NCBI RefSeq assembly: GCF_000807255.1
Contig: NZ_CP009268.1
Coordinates: forward strand, 4,184,384-4,248,383
Source of the DNA: Clostridium pasteurianum DSM 525 = ATCC 6013
Lineage (GTDB): Bacteria; Bacillota; Clostridia; Clostridiales; Clostridiaceae
DNA: 64,000 nucleotides
Reading direction: 5' to 3'
Part shown: positions 1-7,924 of the stretch, one piece after another
Layout: each line of letters opens with the position of its first letter
How positions within the stretch are numbered: the first letter of the stretch is position 1
The notes under the pieces: generated by a model
The model's database searches: none
The model's input: the letters and a program-made list of their open reading frames with translations, nothing else
Told to the model about the DNA's origin: nothing
Position numbers and translations under genes: made by a program

Positions 1-86
1 ACAGCTCCATATTTATTTGCTATTCTTGTCATTTTTCTTATAATAGATTCCGTAAATCCATTTAGTCTTTCACTCATTTTAGGCAT
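1..86 (-). CDS. PLP-dependent aminotransferase, fold type I (partial, 5' end only)
   Basis: Only the first 28 codons lie in the window; the gene runs off the left edge. The reading starts MPKMSERLNG and continues through TESIIRKMTRIANKYGA, which matches the N-terminus of AspB/MalY-like aminotransferases, where this helix precedes the 'NLSQGFPDF' segment. The ATG at 86 has an AGGA about 10 bases upstream. The PLP lysine is outside the window, so family assignment rests on the N-terminus alone and substrate cannot be given. It could be co-transcribed with the SEC-C gene upstream, about 210 bp away. Confidence 0.6.
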   Translation of the reverse strand, partial: MPKMSERLNGFTESIIRKMTRIANKYGA

Positions 87-294
87 ATTTAATCCATCCT
101 CTCATTATACTAATACAATTGTTATGTGTAATTATTATTTAAAGCATCATTAATAATTAACTATTTACACATTCAATCAGGCAAATGGTATAAAATAACT
201 ATAAAACTTAATCTTTTATTTATCTCTTTTCAATATATTCTAATCTGACTGCCATCTATTTGTAACAATTTAACTTAACAGATTTATATAACCT

Positions 295-795
295 CTAGTT
301 TTTACCACAGCACTGCTTATATTTTTTACCACTACCACAAGGGCAAGGTTCATTTCTCCCAATTTTGTTTTTATTAACTACAGTCTTGGAATTCTTCCAG
401 TTATTATGTATTTCCTTTCTTTTTTCTTTTGAAAAGATCCCATCCCATTGAGAAAGGCCATAAAGATAATCTGCTTTTGCTTCAAGCATATTAAAGTATA
501 ATTTTTCAAAGTCTACATTTGCATTTATAGTATCTTCTTTATTTATATTTTCTAGATCTAATTGTTCATTTAAACTATCGTTTATTCCATCTAAAAATCC
601 CATAAAAAAGATATCATCCACTTCAAACTCTTTTGCCAAATCTTCAAATTTACCTTCTAAATCTTTTTTACGATCTGCTAATAGCTTAGTATATATTTTT
701 GTTTCTATTGTCCCATATTCTTTCCAAAAAGCCGCTTCTCCTCTTGTTTTTACATACTCCACTACCATATCTGTCCAACTTTTATATAAACTCAT
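295..795 (-). CDS. SEC-C motif protein
   Basis: A 166-residue protein whose C-terminus (about residues 143-166) is a SEC-C zinc-binding motif: [18 protein letters not shown]. The motif is known from the SecA C-terminus, where it binds zinc and contacts SecB, and it occurs on many small proteins of unknown role. The N-terminal 140 residues are helical and acidic with no membrane segment, so a soluble cytoplasmic protein is expected. AAAGGAG lies just upstream of the ATG. The CxxH/CxxC mini-protein ends 14 bases upstream, so the two are probably co-transcribed. Function unknown. Confidence 0.85.
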   Translation of the reverse strand: MSLYKSWTDMVVEYVKTRGEAAFWKEYGTIETKIYTKLLADRKKDLEGKFEDLAKEFEVDDIFFMGFLDGINDSLNEQLDLENINKEDTINANVDFEKLYFNMLEAKADYLYGLSQWDGIFSKEKRKEIHNNWKNSKTVVNKNKIGRNEPCPCGSGKKYKQCCGKN

Positions 796-809
796 ACGTA
801 TTTCTCCTT

Positions 810-971
810 TTATTCATCTCTACACAATTTATATTCCGATTGTTTTTGACAATAATTACATTTGTGCTCCGTATCTTCTACTACATTCGGGAACCTTTCA
901 TTTTCCAAAAGATAATCATCAAAGGCCTTGTCTAAATGCTCTTTACAAAAGTACTTATTTTCTTCTTGCAC
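810..971 (-). CDS. CxxH/CxxC small zinc-finger-like protein
   Basis: A 53-residue ORF starting at GTG 971 and ending with TAA at 810. It has CKEH near residues 9-12 and CNYC near 38-41, the pattern of the small CxxH/CxxC protein family (BA_5709-like) of Firmicutes; a single metal site is plausible. AAGGATG lies about 8 bases before the GTG, within the 3' end of the GerMN gene, so the two reading frames overlap by 17 bases and are probably translationally coupled. No function is established for the family. The short length and GTG start make it easy to miss. Confidence 0.8.
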   Translation of the reverse strand: MQEENKYFCKEHLDKAFDDYLLENERFPNVVEDTEHKCNYCQKQSEYKLCRDE

Positions 972-1518
972 TTATATCATCCTTCCCAAAAGGTTTTGAT
1001 ATATCATAGTTACCACCAAGTACATCTGTATCTTTATTATTGATTTGTATTTTTATTTTTTTTACAGAAGATAGTTGTTCCAAAGACATAGTTAAACTCT
1101 TTAGTATAGCTTCTTCTTTAACTGGAGTCATAGGAACTTTTGCATCCTCACTAAAGTTTATAAAGGCAATATCATTATTTATAGAAAAACTTAAAAGTTT
1201 AGTAGTCTTAGGCAAGATAGGTTTTAGTTTGCTTTCTATTCCCGGTCCTTTTATGAGTTCATTAATAATAAGCTCTCCTATGAATTCTTCTTTTTTTATT
1301 AATCTCTCTTCCATACCTACTTCTGCCTTGTTTTCATTTTTTGATGCATCAAAATATAAATTCAAGTCAAGTGCCTGACCTTTCTCTTTATATAACTTCA
1401 CATTTTCTACTTTATTGTTTAAATTTTGATTGTTATCTCTAAATGAACATGCACTAAATATTAAATTAGAACATATAAATATAATACCCATACTGGAAGC
1501 TAATACTTTTTTTTTCAT
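955..1518 (-). CDS. GerMN-domain lipoprotein
   Basis: 187 residues. A signal peptide ends in a lipobox (LIFSAC, lipidated Cys about residue 24), so the protein should be anchored on the outer face of the membrane. Residues about 60-175 form a GerMN domain: 'LIINELIKGP' followed by 'NNDIAFINFSEDAKVP' and the helix 'EEAILKSLTMSLEQL'. GerM of Bacillus is needed for sporulation and germination; a sporulation or envelope role is inferred here. The 3' end overlaps the CxxH/CxxC gene. The next gene upstream, walJ, is 126 bases away. Confidence 0.85.
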   Translation of the reverse strand: MKKKVLASSMGIIFICSNLIFSACSFRDNNQNLNNKVENVKLYKEKGQALDLNLYFDASKNENKAEVGMEERLIKKEEFIGELIINELIKGPGIESKLKPILPKTTKLLSFSINNDIAFINFSEDAKVPMTPVKEEAILKSLTMSLEQLSSVKKIKIQINNKDTDVLGGNYDISKPFGKDDISARRK

Positions 1519-1644
1519 AAAAATCTCCTCTCATCAATAACCTGTACTTAAATAAGCCTATATACCTTATTTAAATTACTTTCAATATGCTGTTGTGAGT
1601 TTTTATGTAACATTATAACAACAATTAATTATAAAACAAAAGTA

Positions 1645-2433
1645 TTAAAATTCAGTATACCCACTTGGCATATCTCTTTTTGCCATGGTTATCGCTATAT
1701 CCTTTTCTATTCTTATTCCTTCATCACTTAAAACATTTACTACTGTCTTAAATGCCAATTCTGGATAGTTATTTGTTTTACTTAAATGTCCTAGAATAAT
1801 TTTCTTCTTCTTATAGCCACCTATTATATCCATAATAGCTTTACCGCAATCTTCATTAGATAAATGCCCAACATTACTAAGTATTCTTCTTTTTAAACTA
1901 TATGGATAGGGTCCAAATTTCAACATCTCCACATCATGATTGCTCTCTAGAAGTATCACATCAGCATCTGCAAGCTGTTCTTTAATCTGATCAGAAAAAT
2001 ATCCTATATCCGTAGCAACACATGCTTTTTTATCTTTACAAATTACAGAATATCCTGTAGGTTTTGCCGCATCATGAGGTATATCATACCCTACTACCTC
2101 TAAATCTTTAATACATACACTATTTTTATCCATAATTTTAATATTATTCTCTTTTATTTTACCCACATTTTTAAGCATTGCCTTCCAGGTAGATTCATTA
2201 GCATATATAGGTATGTCATACTTTCTGGAAAGTACTCCTACTCCCTTTATATGGTCTGTATGCTCGTGAGTAACAAATATAGCATTTATATCTTTAGGAT
2301 TTTCCCTTATTTGATCTAAAGCCTTCTCTATATATTTCCCAGAAAGTCCCGCATCTATTAATATTTTTGCCTTTTGCGACGCAACAAACATACTATTTCC
2401 ACTACTTCCACTGTAAAGCGAACAAAATCTCAT
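1645..2433 (-). CDS. walJ: MBL-fold metallo-hydrolase WalJ/YycJ
   Basis: 262 residues. The metallo-beta-lactamase metal motif HEHTDH is at residues 56-61, followed by a His in 'YDIPHDA', an Asp in 'CVATDIGYF' and 'GHLSKTNN' near the C-terminus, the usual dinuclear zinc ligands. The opening 'MRFCSLYSGSSGNS' is typical of the YycJ/WalJ group. Bacillus WalJ has been described as an exonuclease-like factor linked to DNA replication and cell-wall control. It lies 31 bases downstream of murA on the same strand, so joint transcription is likely. No WalKR two-component genes are in the window. Confidence 0.9.
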   Translation of the reverse strand: MRFCSLYSGSSGNSMFVASQKAKILIDAGLSGKYIEKALDQIRENPKDINAIFVTHEHTDHIKGVGVLSRKYDIPIYANESTWKAMLKNVGKIKENNIKIMDKNSVCIKDLEVVGYDIPHDAAKPTGYSVICKDKKACVATDIGYFSDQIKEQLADADVILLESNHDVEMLKFGPYPYSLKRRILSNVGHLSNEDCGKAIMDIIGGYKKKKIILGHLSKTNNYPELAFKTVVNVLSDEGIRIEKDIAITMAKRDMPSGYTEF

Positions 2434-2464
2434 AATTTTCTCCTATACTTTAGTTTTAACAGAC

Positions 2465-3724
2465 TTAATCTTGTGATGCTCTTACTATATCCGCTCCTAA
2501 AGCCTTGAATTTGTTTTCAATATGAGGATAACCTCTATCAATATGCTCTATGGAAGTAACTTCTGTAGATCCTTCAGCAATAAGTCCAGCAATAACCATA
2601 GCTGCACCAGCCCTCAGATCACTTGCTTTAACAACTGCTCCCGTTAATTTTTTAACGCCATCAATTATAGCAATTCTGCCTTCCACCTTTATGTGTGCAC
2701 CCATCTTTTTAAGTTCGTCTATATGTTTAAATCTGCATTCAAATATACTTTCATTTATTATACTTCTTCCCTGTGAAACACACAAAAGTGTACTCATTGG
2801 TTGCTGAACATCCGTTGGAAATCCAGGATAAGGAAGAGTTTTTATATTTACACCTTTTAAATTTTTCTTTGATTTAACAGTAACAGAATCATCAAGTTCA
2901 ATGACTTCAGCACCCATCTCCACTAATTTTGCTGATATTGACTCAAGATGTTTAGGTATAACATTATTTATAGTCACAGATCCACCACAAGCTGCTGCTG
3001 CTACCATATATGTACCTGCTTCGATTTGATCTGGAATAACACTATAATTACAACCAATTAATTCCTTAACACCCACTATTCTTATAACATCTGTACCTGC
3101 TCCTTTTATGTTAGCTCCCATAGTGTTTAAAAAATTGGCAACGTCTACTACGTGAGGCTCTTTAGCTGCATTTTCAAGTACTGTAGTACCCTCAGCCAAA
3201 GTTGCTGCTAACATAACATTTATGGTAGCTCCTACACTCACAACGTCAAAGTATATATTTGTTCCTATAAGCCTATCTGCTTCTACAATTATTGTTCCGT
3301 GTTCAATATTAACTCTTGCACCCAAGGCTTCGAATCCCTTTATATGCTGATCAATAGGCCTAACACCTATAGGACATCCTCCTGGTAATTCTACTGATGC
3401 CTTTTTAAATCTTCCAAGTAATGCTCCTATTAAGTAATAAGAGGCTCTCATTTTTCTAACATCATCAGTATCTGCTTTTACACTCTTTAACATAGTACTA
3501 TCTATAGTAACTGAGTTTTTAACTCTAGTAATTTTACAACCAAGACTTTCAATGATTCTCTCTTCACATTGAATATCTTCTATTTCAGGAATATTATCTA
3601 TAACACATATACTTTTACTAGCCATAATAGCCGCTGGAAGAACTGCTACTGCCGCATTTTTGGCCCCACCTATTTCCACACTTCCAAAAAGCTCTTTACC
3701 GCCTTTTATAATCAATTTGTCCAT
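2465..3724 (-). CDS. murA: UDP-N-acetylglucosamine 1-carboxyvinyltransferase
   Basis: First committed step of peptidoglycan synthesis: transfer of enolpyruvyl from PEP to UDP-GlcNAc in the cytoplasm. The product is about 419 residues, normal for MurA. Visible signatures are '[12 protein letters not shown]' near the N-terminus, the catalytic-Cys loop '[10 protein letters not shown]' (Cys about 117, the fosfomycin target), and 'PDQIEAGTY'. The reading frame is open back to a GTG at 3742, but ATG 3724 (MDKLIIKGG) matches the family N-terminus and has AGGA upstream, so it is preferred. Many clostridia carry two MurA paralogues; only one is visible here. Confidence 0.93.
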   Translation of the reverse strand: MDKLIIKGGKELFGSVEIGGAKNAAVAVLPAAIMASKSICVIDNIPEIEDIQCEERIIESLGCKITRVKNSVTIDSTMLKSVKADTDDVRKMRASYYLIGALLGRFKKASVELPGGCPIGVRPIDQHIKGFEALGARVNIEHGTIIVEADRLIGTNIYFDVVSVGATINVMLAATLAEGTTVLENAAKEPHVVDVANFLNTMGANIKGAGTDVIRIVGVKELIGCNYSVIPDQIEAGTYMVAAAACGGSVTINNVIPKHLESISAKLVEMGAEVIELDDSVTVKSKKNLKGVNIKTLPYPGFPTDVQQPMSTLLCVSQGRSIINESIFECRFKHIDELKKMGAHIKVEGRIAIIDGVKKLTGAVVKASDLRAGAAMVIAGLIAEGSTEVTSIEHIDRGYPHIENKFKALGADIVRASQD

Positions 3725-4003
3725 TCCCTTATCCATCCTCACTATACTAAATATATATATAAATTTTACATAAATTCTTTATTTAACATAACACAAATTA
3801 TATTATAGCATAATTGCAGCTTTTTTTGTAATTAATTTTAAAATAATAACTCTATTATTACATATGGTCTAAAAGTATTGTAAATATCTATAATTACACC
3901 GGATTTTACCAGATGTTTTTATCATTGTATTTCAAACAAATTATACCTTAGTGTATAATTTTTGTAGGCAAAAGAGTTATTAAATACTACGAAAAATATA
4001 AAA

Positions 4004-4023
4004 GGAGATGCGAAAGCATCCCC
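4004..4023 (+). repeat. Hairpin in the 5' region of the ISLre2 element
   Basis: GATGC-GAAA-GCATC stem-loop with flanking GG/CC pairs, about 60 bases before the transposase start. It could limit read-through from outside into the transposase gene, as hairpins near insertion-sequence ends often do. There is no T tract, so this is not called a terminator. Confidence 0.5.
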
Positions 4024-4083
4024 AATACATAAATTATCCATTATAATGTTAATTGACAAGAAAAACATTAGGTGGGATAAATT

Positions 4084-5565
4084 ATGTATAATATAAGTTT
4101 AAATGATGAGAACATAACTTTCAAGGGACTAGAGAAGAAAATATATGAATATGTGTGTAATTTAGCTTGTAGTATCATGAGAGAAACTTTAGATCAGATT
4201 GATAAAAGATTGATGGATGAAAGAGATACCAGTTCCCTACGGGATAAAGGAAAAAGGCATACTTGCATAAAGACTATTATGGGCAATGTAGAAATTGACA
4301 GACGAATTTATGAATATAGAGTTGATGGCGGTAAAAAAGCGTATAAATACCTCTTAGATGAGTATTTAGAAATGGATACTATAGGACATATGTCTATGAA
4401 CCTTGTTGAAAATATTTTGAGTAATGTTACTGAAATTTCATATAGAAAGACAGCTAATAATATAAAGCTCATGTGTAATCAAGATGTCAGTCACACGGCA
4501 GTGTGGAATGTTGTGCAAGGTTTTGGAGAAAAGCTTAAAGAAAGAGATGCAAGAAAGGTTGAGCTTAGCAAACAAGGAAAACTTTCTGGAGCAAAAGAAG
4601 TCAAGGTGCTTTTTCAAGAACAGGATGGAATATGGCTGAATATTCAAGGTAAAAATAAGCCTGTAAAGGGTAAAAACAAGAAAAAAGAATTGAAGTTAGG
4701 TATAAGTTATGAAGGCTGGAAAAAGCGTCATTCTAGTAAAAATGAATATGTTGTAGAAAATAAATTAGTCTGTGCAAGTTTTGGAGATGCTAAGACTTTT
4801 AAAGAGTTATCAAAAGCTACAGTTGAAGAAGTGTATAACGTGGATGAAATAGATACTCGTATAATAAATGGTGATGGCGCAGCCTGGATAAAGGCAAGTA
4901 TTGAAGACGAAGGTATATATTATCAACTTGATCCTTTTCACAAGAGTCAAGCCGTTTTGAGAGCAGTAAATGATAAACAAGAAGCAAAAAAACTTATAGA
5001 TTTATTACACAAAGGGAAAGTATCTGAAAGCTTGAATAGTATAGAACAATTAATGATAAAAAATAATGCTGATGAAAAAGAAATGAAGAAATTATCTAAT
5101 TTGTACAATTACTTTGTAAATAATAAAGAAGGATTAATACCATATCATCTTAGGGAAGACATAAAGCTGCCAGAACCGCCCGAAGGGCTTGAATATAGAC
5201 ATTTGGGTACTATGGAACATAATATATGTGATGTATTGGCTCAACGAATGAAAGGCAGAAAAATGAGCTGGTCAATTAGTGGTGCAGAAAATATGGCTAA
5301 AATACAAGCAGAGAGATTTAGTAATAGACTTTATAAGAGCTTAGATGAACTATGCAATAGTGTTTTGACCAAAGAAAAATTTGATAAAATTGAAGAAATA
5401 ATAGTTTTATCAGCTGCTGAAGTAAATAAAAATATTTCTAAATCTAAAACATATGCTGTACACAAGGGTAAGGTCCCATTTACAGGCTCCGCCATAACTA
5501 ACGGAAGAAAAGCAATAAGAAGAATTTTTGAAGATAGATGTTTTAGTGAATTAGTTTATAGGTAA
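4084..5565 (+). CDS. ISLre2 family transposase
   Basis: 493 residues, uninterrupted, belonging to the UPF0236/ISLre2 transposase family. The opening 'TFKGLEKKIYEYVCNLACSIM', the 'VEIDRRIYEYR' strand, 'LFQEQDGIWLNIQ' and 'INGDGAAWIK' followed by 'YYQLDPFHKSQA' are typical. The C-terminal part holds 'SGAENMAKIQAERFSNR'. GGTGGG precedes the ATG. The frame is intact and the gene full length, so the element may still be active. It sits alone between murA and the 2H phosphoesterase gene, in opposite orientation to murA. Confidence 0.92.
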   Translation: MYNISLNDENITFKGLEKKIYEYVCNLACSIMRETLDQIDKRLMDERDTSSLRDKGKRHTCIKTIMGNVEIDRRIYEYRVDGGKKAYKYLLDEYLEMDTIGHMSMNLVENILSNVTEISYRKTANNIKLMCNQDVSHTAVWNVVQGFGEKLKERDARKVELSKQGKLSGAKEVKVLFQEQDGIWLNIQGKNKPVKGKNKKKELKLGISYEGWKKRHSSKNEYVVENKLVCASFGDAKTFKELSKATVEEVYNVDEIDTRIINGDGAAWIKASIEDEGIYYQLDPFHKSQAVLRAVNDKQEAKKLIDLLHKGKVSESLNSIEQLMIKNNADEKEMKKLSNLYNYFVNNKEGLIPYHLREDIKLPEPPEGLEYRHLGTMEHNICDVLAQRMKGRKMSWSISGAENMAKIQAERFSNRLYKSLDELCNSVLTKEKFDKIEEIIVLSAAEVNKNISKSKTYAVHKGKVPFTGSAITNGRKAIRRIFEDRCFSELVYR

Positions 5566-5586
5566 GAAAGAAATGGTAATAAAATA

Positions 5587-5635
5587 CAAGGGGAAAATAC
5601 GCCCTTTCGGGCTAAAAAACAAAACCCTTTTAATA
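5587..5635 (+). terminator. Hairpin terminator candidate after the ISLre2 transposase
   Basis: A GCCC-TTTC-GGGC hairpin at 5601-5612 followed by an A-rich stretch, nested in an outer AAGGGG/CCCTTTT pairing and then TTTTAAT. It begins about 20 bases after the transposase stop codon and would end its transcript. Confidence 0.5.
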
Positions 5636-5823
5636 TAAAAAATTTGATTAAATTATAATGGTAAAATTTAGATAAGAAAAGTGCCAACGTAAACTTGACA
5701 CAAACAAATTATACTTGTTATTTTTATTCCAATTCCTTATATGATATAATTATTAAAACATCTTTAATTTTTGCTTTTACCTAGCTTAATTATTTTGTAT
5801 ACATCACATATGGAGGAATAAAT

Positions 5824-6372
5824 ATGAAATATTATTTAGTCGCATTATTTGATAAGGACTCTTATCTATTCATCGAAAAGATACAAAAAAGGATATGTAA
5901 AAAATATAAATTATACAAAAAACTTCCTGTTCTTCATATAACTCTTGAAGTAATAGATGATCCTGATATCGAAAAACTTGATAAAATAGTAACAGAAATA
6001 ATAAATCCCTATAAAAAATTTCGAGTAAAACTAAATGGGGTTATTTGCTTCGATCCTCCATATAAATCAGTAAATTTAAAAGTGGAAAATAAAGGATACA
6101 TAACAAGACTAATACGTCAAATTAATGAAAAACTAAAATTTTATCACTTTAAAGTAAGAGAAAATATAGATGATTGGGATCTACATGTCTCTTTAGCTAA
6201 CACAAACTATGCTATTAGGAATTGGTCTACAGATGAATATATGATGGCCTGTGAGAATACTAAAAATTCTGATCCGCAGAAAGTAGCAAGAATAGATAGA
6301 ATTGAACTTTGGAAGCCAGTAAACAATAAAAAGACTATGACTATTAAAAGTTTTTCATTAAAACAATATTAA
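5824..6372 (+). CDS. 2'-5' RNA ligase family / 2H phosphoesterase
   Basis: 182 residues with two HxT/S motifs: LHITLE (His38, Thr40) and LHVSLA (His121, Ser123). These define the 2H phosphoesterase superfamily (LigT/ThpR, YjcG and relatives), which cleaves or ligates 2',5' or cyclic phosphodiester bonds in RNA or nucleotides. The substrate cannot be predicted. No signal peptide or membrane segment is seen. GGAGGAATAAAT precedes the ATG. It stands alone between the ISLre2 element and the T-box leader of ilvE. Confidence 0.8.
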   Translation: MKYYLVALFDKDSYLFIEKIQKRICKKYKLYKKLPVLHITLEVIDDPDIEKLDKIVTEIINPYKKFRVKLNGVICFDPPYKSVNLKVENKGYITRLIRQINEKLKFYHFKVRENIDDWDLHVSLANTNYAIRNWSTDEYMMACENTKNSDPQKVARIDRIELWKPVNNKKTMTIKSFSLKQY

Positions 6373-6436
6373 AATTATGAATCATATCAATTTTTGTTTG
6401 ATAAATTAACAATTAAATATAGTTTGTTTTTAAGTA

Positions 6437-6465
6437 TTGACATAGCTTTTTATAGATAGTATATT
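6437..6465 (+). promoter_or_regulatory. Sigma-A type promoter of the ilvE T-box transcript
   Basis: TTGACA (6437-6442), a 17-base spacer, then TATATT (6460-6465). Transcription should begin near 6472, giving a leader of roughly 500 bases before ilvE. Confidence 0.75.
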
Positions 6466-6668
6466 TAAGCGTAAAGTGAATATAAATTTAATTAACAAAT
6501 AATTTTATTACATAATAAATACTGTGATTGGGAAAAGTAAGTAATATAGATGTTTTAAAGAGAGTGGGGTTAGGTGAAAGCCCACAAACTAAGTATTGCT
6601 GAAAATCGCCCTTGAGTTGCAAGCTGAATTTTAGTAAGCTGAGCCGGCATGCCGTTATAATTTTCAAG

Positions 6669-6833
6669 TTAGGCATATGAAAATAAATAGAAAATCAAAG
6701 ATGCGACGGATATTTTGAATCTTACAAGGAAACAAGTTCAGATGATAGTAAGGCTATCTGAGGGTTCTGTTGACGTAGTAGGATTCAAAATAGGCTAGCA
6801 TACTGACTGGTTATTTATTTAAATCTGCCTTAG
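6669..6833 (+). repeat. Quasi-palindromic MITE-like element, copy A (within the T-box)
   Basis: This copy is about 85% identical by eye to 38605-38767. Its ends are imperfect inverted repeats (TTAGGCATATG... and the complement of ...CTGCCTTAG), bounded by TTAG on both sides. Inside, TATTTTGAATC pairs with GATTCAAAATA (11 bp) and AAATAAATA with TATTTATTT, so the whole element folds into one long hairpin with a structured cap. The cap includes CTGT-TGAC-GTAG, where the other copy has CTGC-TGAC-GCAG: both changes keep pairing as G-U wobbles on the plus strand. It has no ORF. Class unknown. Confidence 0.8.
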
Positions 6834-6850
6834 TATTTGGGTGGTACCGC

Positions 6851-6893
6851 GAACAGACTTCGCCCCATAAGGGACATAGTCTGTTCTTTTTTT
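6851..6893 (+). terminator. T-box terminator hairpin
   Basis: GAACAGACT (6851-6859) pairs with AGTCTGTTC (6878-6886), followed by a run of Ts (6887-6893). It is mutually exclusive with the antiterminator that uses GGTGGTACCGCG. Confidence 0.9.
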
Positions 6894-6970
6894 GATACAG
6901 CATCTAAATAAATAACATTTTAAAAGTAAAGTTATATTTAAAAAAACAAATTTTATAAGGGGGTTTTTTT

Positions 6971-7885
6971 GTGAATAATTCTTATGTAGTTTACAACGGT
7001 AAAATAGTTCCTGAAAATGAGGTAAATATAAGCATTAGGTGTAAAGCCTTCAATTACGGATTAGGCTGCTTTGAAGGTATTAGAGCCTATTGGATCGAAG
7101 AGGATAGACAACTTTATGCCTTTAGATTAAAAGAACATTATCAAAGATTTTTACAATCCTGTAAAACTCTTAATATCAAATTACCTTATTCCGTAGATGA
7201 ATTATGTTCTCTAACTGTAGATCTTTTGAAAAAAAATAATTTTAAATCTACAACTTACATAAGACCTATAGCATACAAAGGTGGAGAAGATATAGGACCA
7301 ACTTTAATGGATGAAGACGACAGATTTGTAATATACTGTCAACCTTTAGGCAGTTACACAGGTAAAGAAGAACTTAAAGTTGCTATAACTTCTTGGCAAA
7401 GACTTGAAGATAATATGCTTCCTCCAAGAACTAAGGCTACAGCGGCATATCTTAACTCTGCACTAGCATCTCTTGAAGTAAAACAAAATGGATTTGATGA
7501 AGCTATTTTTTTAACTAGCAATGGCAATATCTGTGAAGGTCCTGGAGAAAATTTATTCATTTTCAAAAAAGGAAAACTTATAACTCCTCCTCCAAGTGAT
7601 AATATTCTTGAAGGTATAACAAGAGACACTGTTATGGAACTTGCAAAAAATGAACTGAATCTTGAAGTAGTAGAAAGAAGTATAACAAGAACTGAATTAT
7701 ATGCTTCTGAAGAAGTTTTCTTTAGTGGAACAGCTATGGAAGTTACTCCTGTAATTGAAATTGACAGAAGAGTAATAGGTGATGGAAAAGCTGGGGACAT
7801 TTCTAAAAAAATAAAAGAGCTGTTTTTTGAAATAACTTCAGGCAAAAATCCTAAATACTCTAAATACTGTACTCCTGTATACTAG
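6971..7885 (+). CDS. ilvE: Branched-chain amino acid aminotransferase
   Basis: 304 residues, class IV PLP aminotransferase. It interconverts Ile, Leu and Val with their 2-oxoacids. 'FNYGLGCFEGIRAYW' and 'YIRPIAYKG' are the N-terminal signatures, the PLP lysine is expected at about Lys155 in 'RTKATAAYLNS', and 'NGNICEGPGENLF' and 'GITRDTVMELA' form the cofactor pocket. The start is GTG 6971 with AAGGGGG upstream. The isoleucine T-box directly upstream fits the function: low charged tRNA-Ile should raise expression. larA follows 39 bases downstream with no terminator between. Confidence 0.93.
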   Translation: MNNSYVVYNGKIVPENEVNISIRCKAFNYGLGCFEGIRAYWIEEDRQLYAFRLKEHYQRFLQSCKTLNIKLPYSVDELCSLTVDLLKKNNFKSTTYIRPIAYKGGEDIGPTLMDEDDRFVIYCQPLGSYTGKEELKVAITSWQRLEDNMLPPRTKATAAYLNSALASLEVKQNGFDEAIFLTSNGNICEGPGENLFIFKKGKLITPPPSDNILEGITRDTVMELAKNELNLEVVERSITRTELYASEEVFFSGTAMEVTPVIEIDRRVIGDGKAGDISKKIKELFFEITSGKNPKYSKYCTPVY

Positions 7886-7924
7886 TCTAATACAATAAAT
7901 ATAGAATCGGGAGGAATATTCTAT

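Larger units (their letters stand above)
3951..5701 (+). mobile_element. ISLre2-family insertion sequence
   Basis: Boundaries are inferred from imperfect terminal inverted repeats: GTGTATAATTTTTGTAGGCA (3951-3970) matches the reverse complement of 5682-5701 at 14 of 20 positions. The element is about 1.75 kb and encodes one full-length transposase. The 14-mer CAAACAAATTATAC flanks it exactly at 3933-3946 and 5701-5714. This may be a target duplication, but it sits four bases off the left end and is longer than I would expect, so the exact ends remain uncertain. Confidence 0.65.
6500..6893 (+). promoter_or_regulatory. T-box riboswitch (isoleucine specifier) with an inserted repeat element
   Basis: Stem I carries the AGTA side of the specifier loop (near 6536) and a GAA-A-ATC-G segment at 6601-6608. 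Aligned by eye to the glyQS leader (GAA-A-GGC-A), the specifier codon is ATC at 6605-6607, isoleucine. The conserved stem II region 'GAGCCGGCATGCCGTTA' follows. The T-box/antiterminator sequence GGTGGTACCGCG is at 6840-6851, and the terminator stem GAACAGACT/AGTCTGTTC (6851-6886) is followed by seven Ts. Uncharged tRNA-Ile should favour the antiterminator and switch on ilvE-larA. A 165-bp mobile-looking element sits between stem II and the antiterminator. Confidence 0.9.

Noticed and set aside
5682-5720. Outward promoter at the right end of the ISLre2 element
   Set aside because: TTGACA is present at 5695-5700, but TATACT-like sequence lies too close for a standard 17-base spacer.
6601-6607. 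Alanine (GCT), cysteine (TGC) or ATT specifier for the T-box
   Set aside because: GCT and TGC lie before the conserved GAA of the specifier loop; in the glyQS leader the codon follows GAA-A and precedes a purine, which gives ATC here.
6488-6676. 62-codon minus-strand ORF
   Set aside because: It lies antisense within the T-box leader, has no ribosome binding site, and its codons simply reflect the structured RNA on the other strand.
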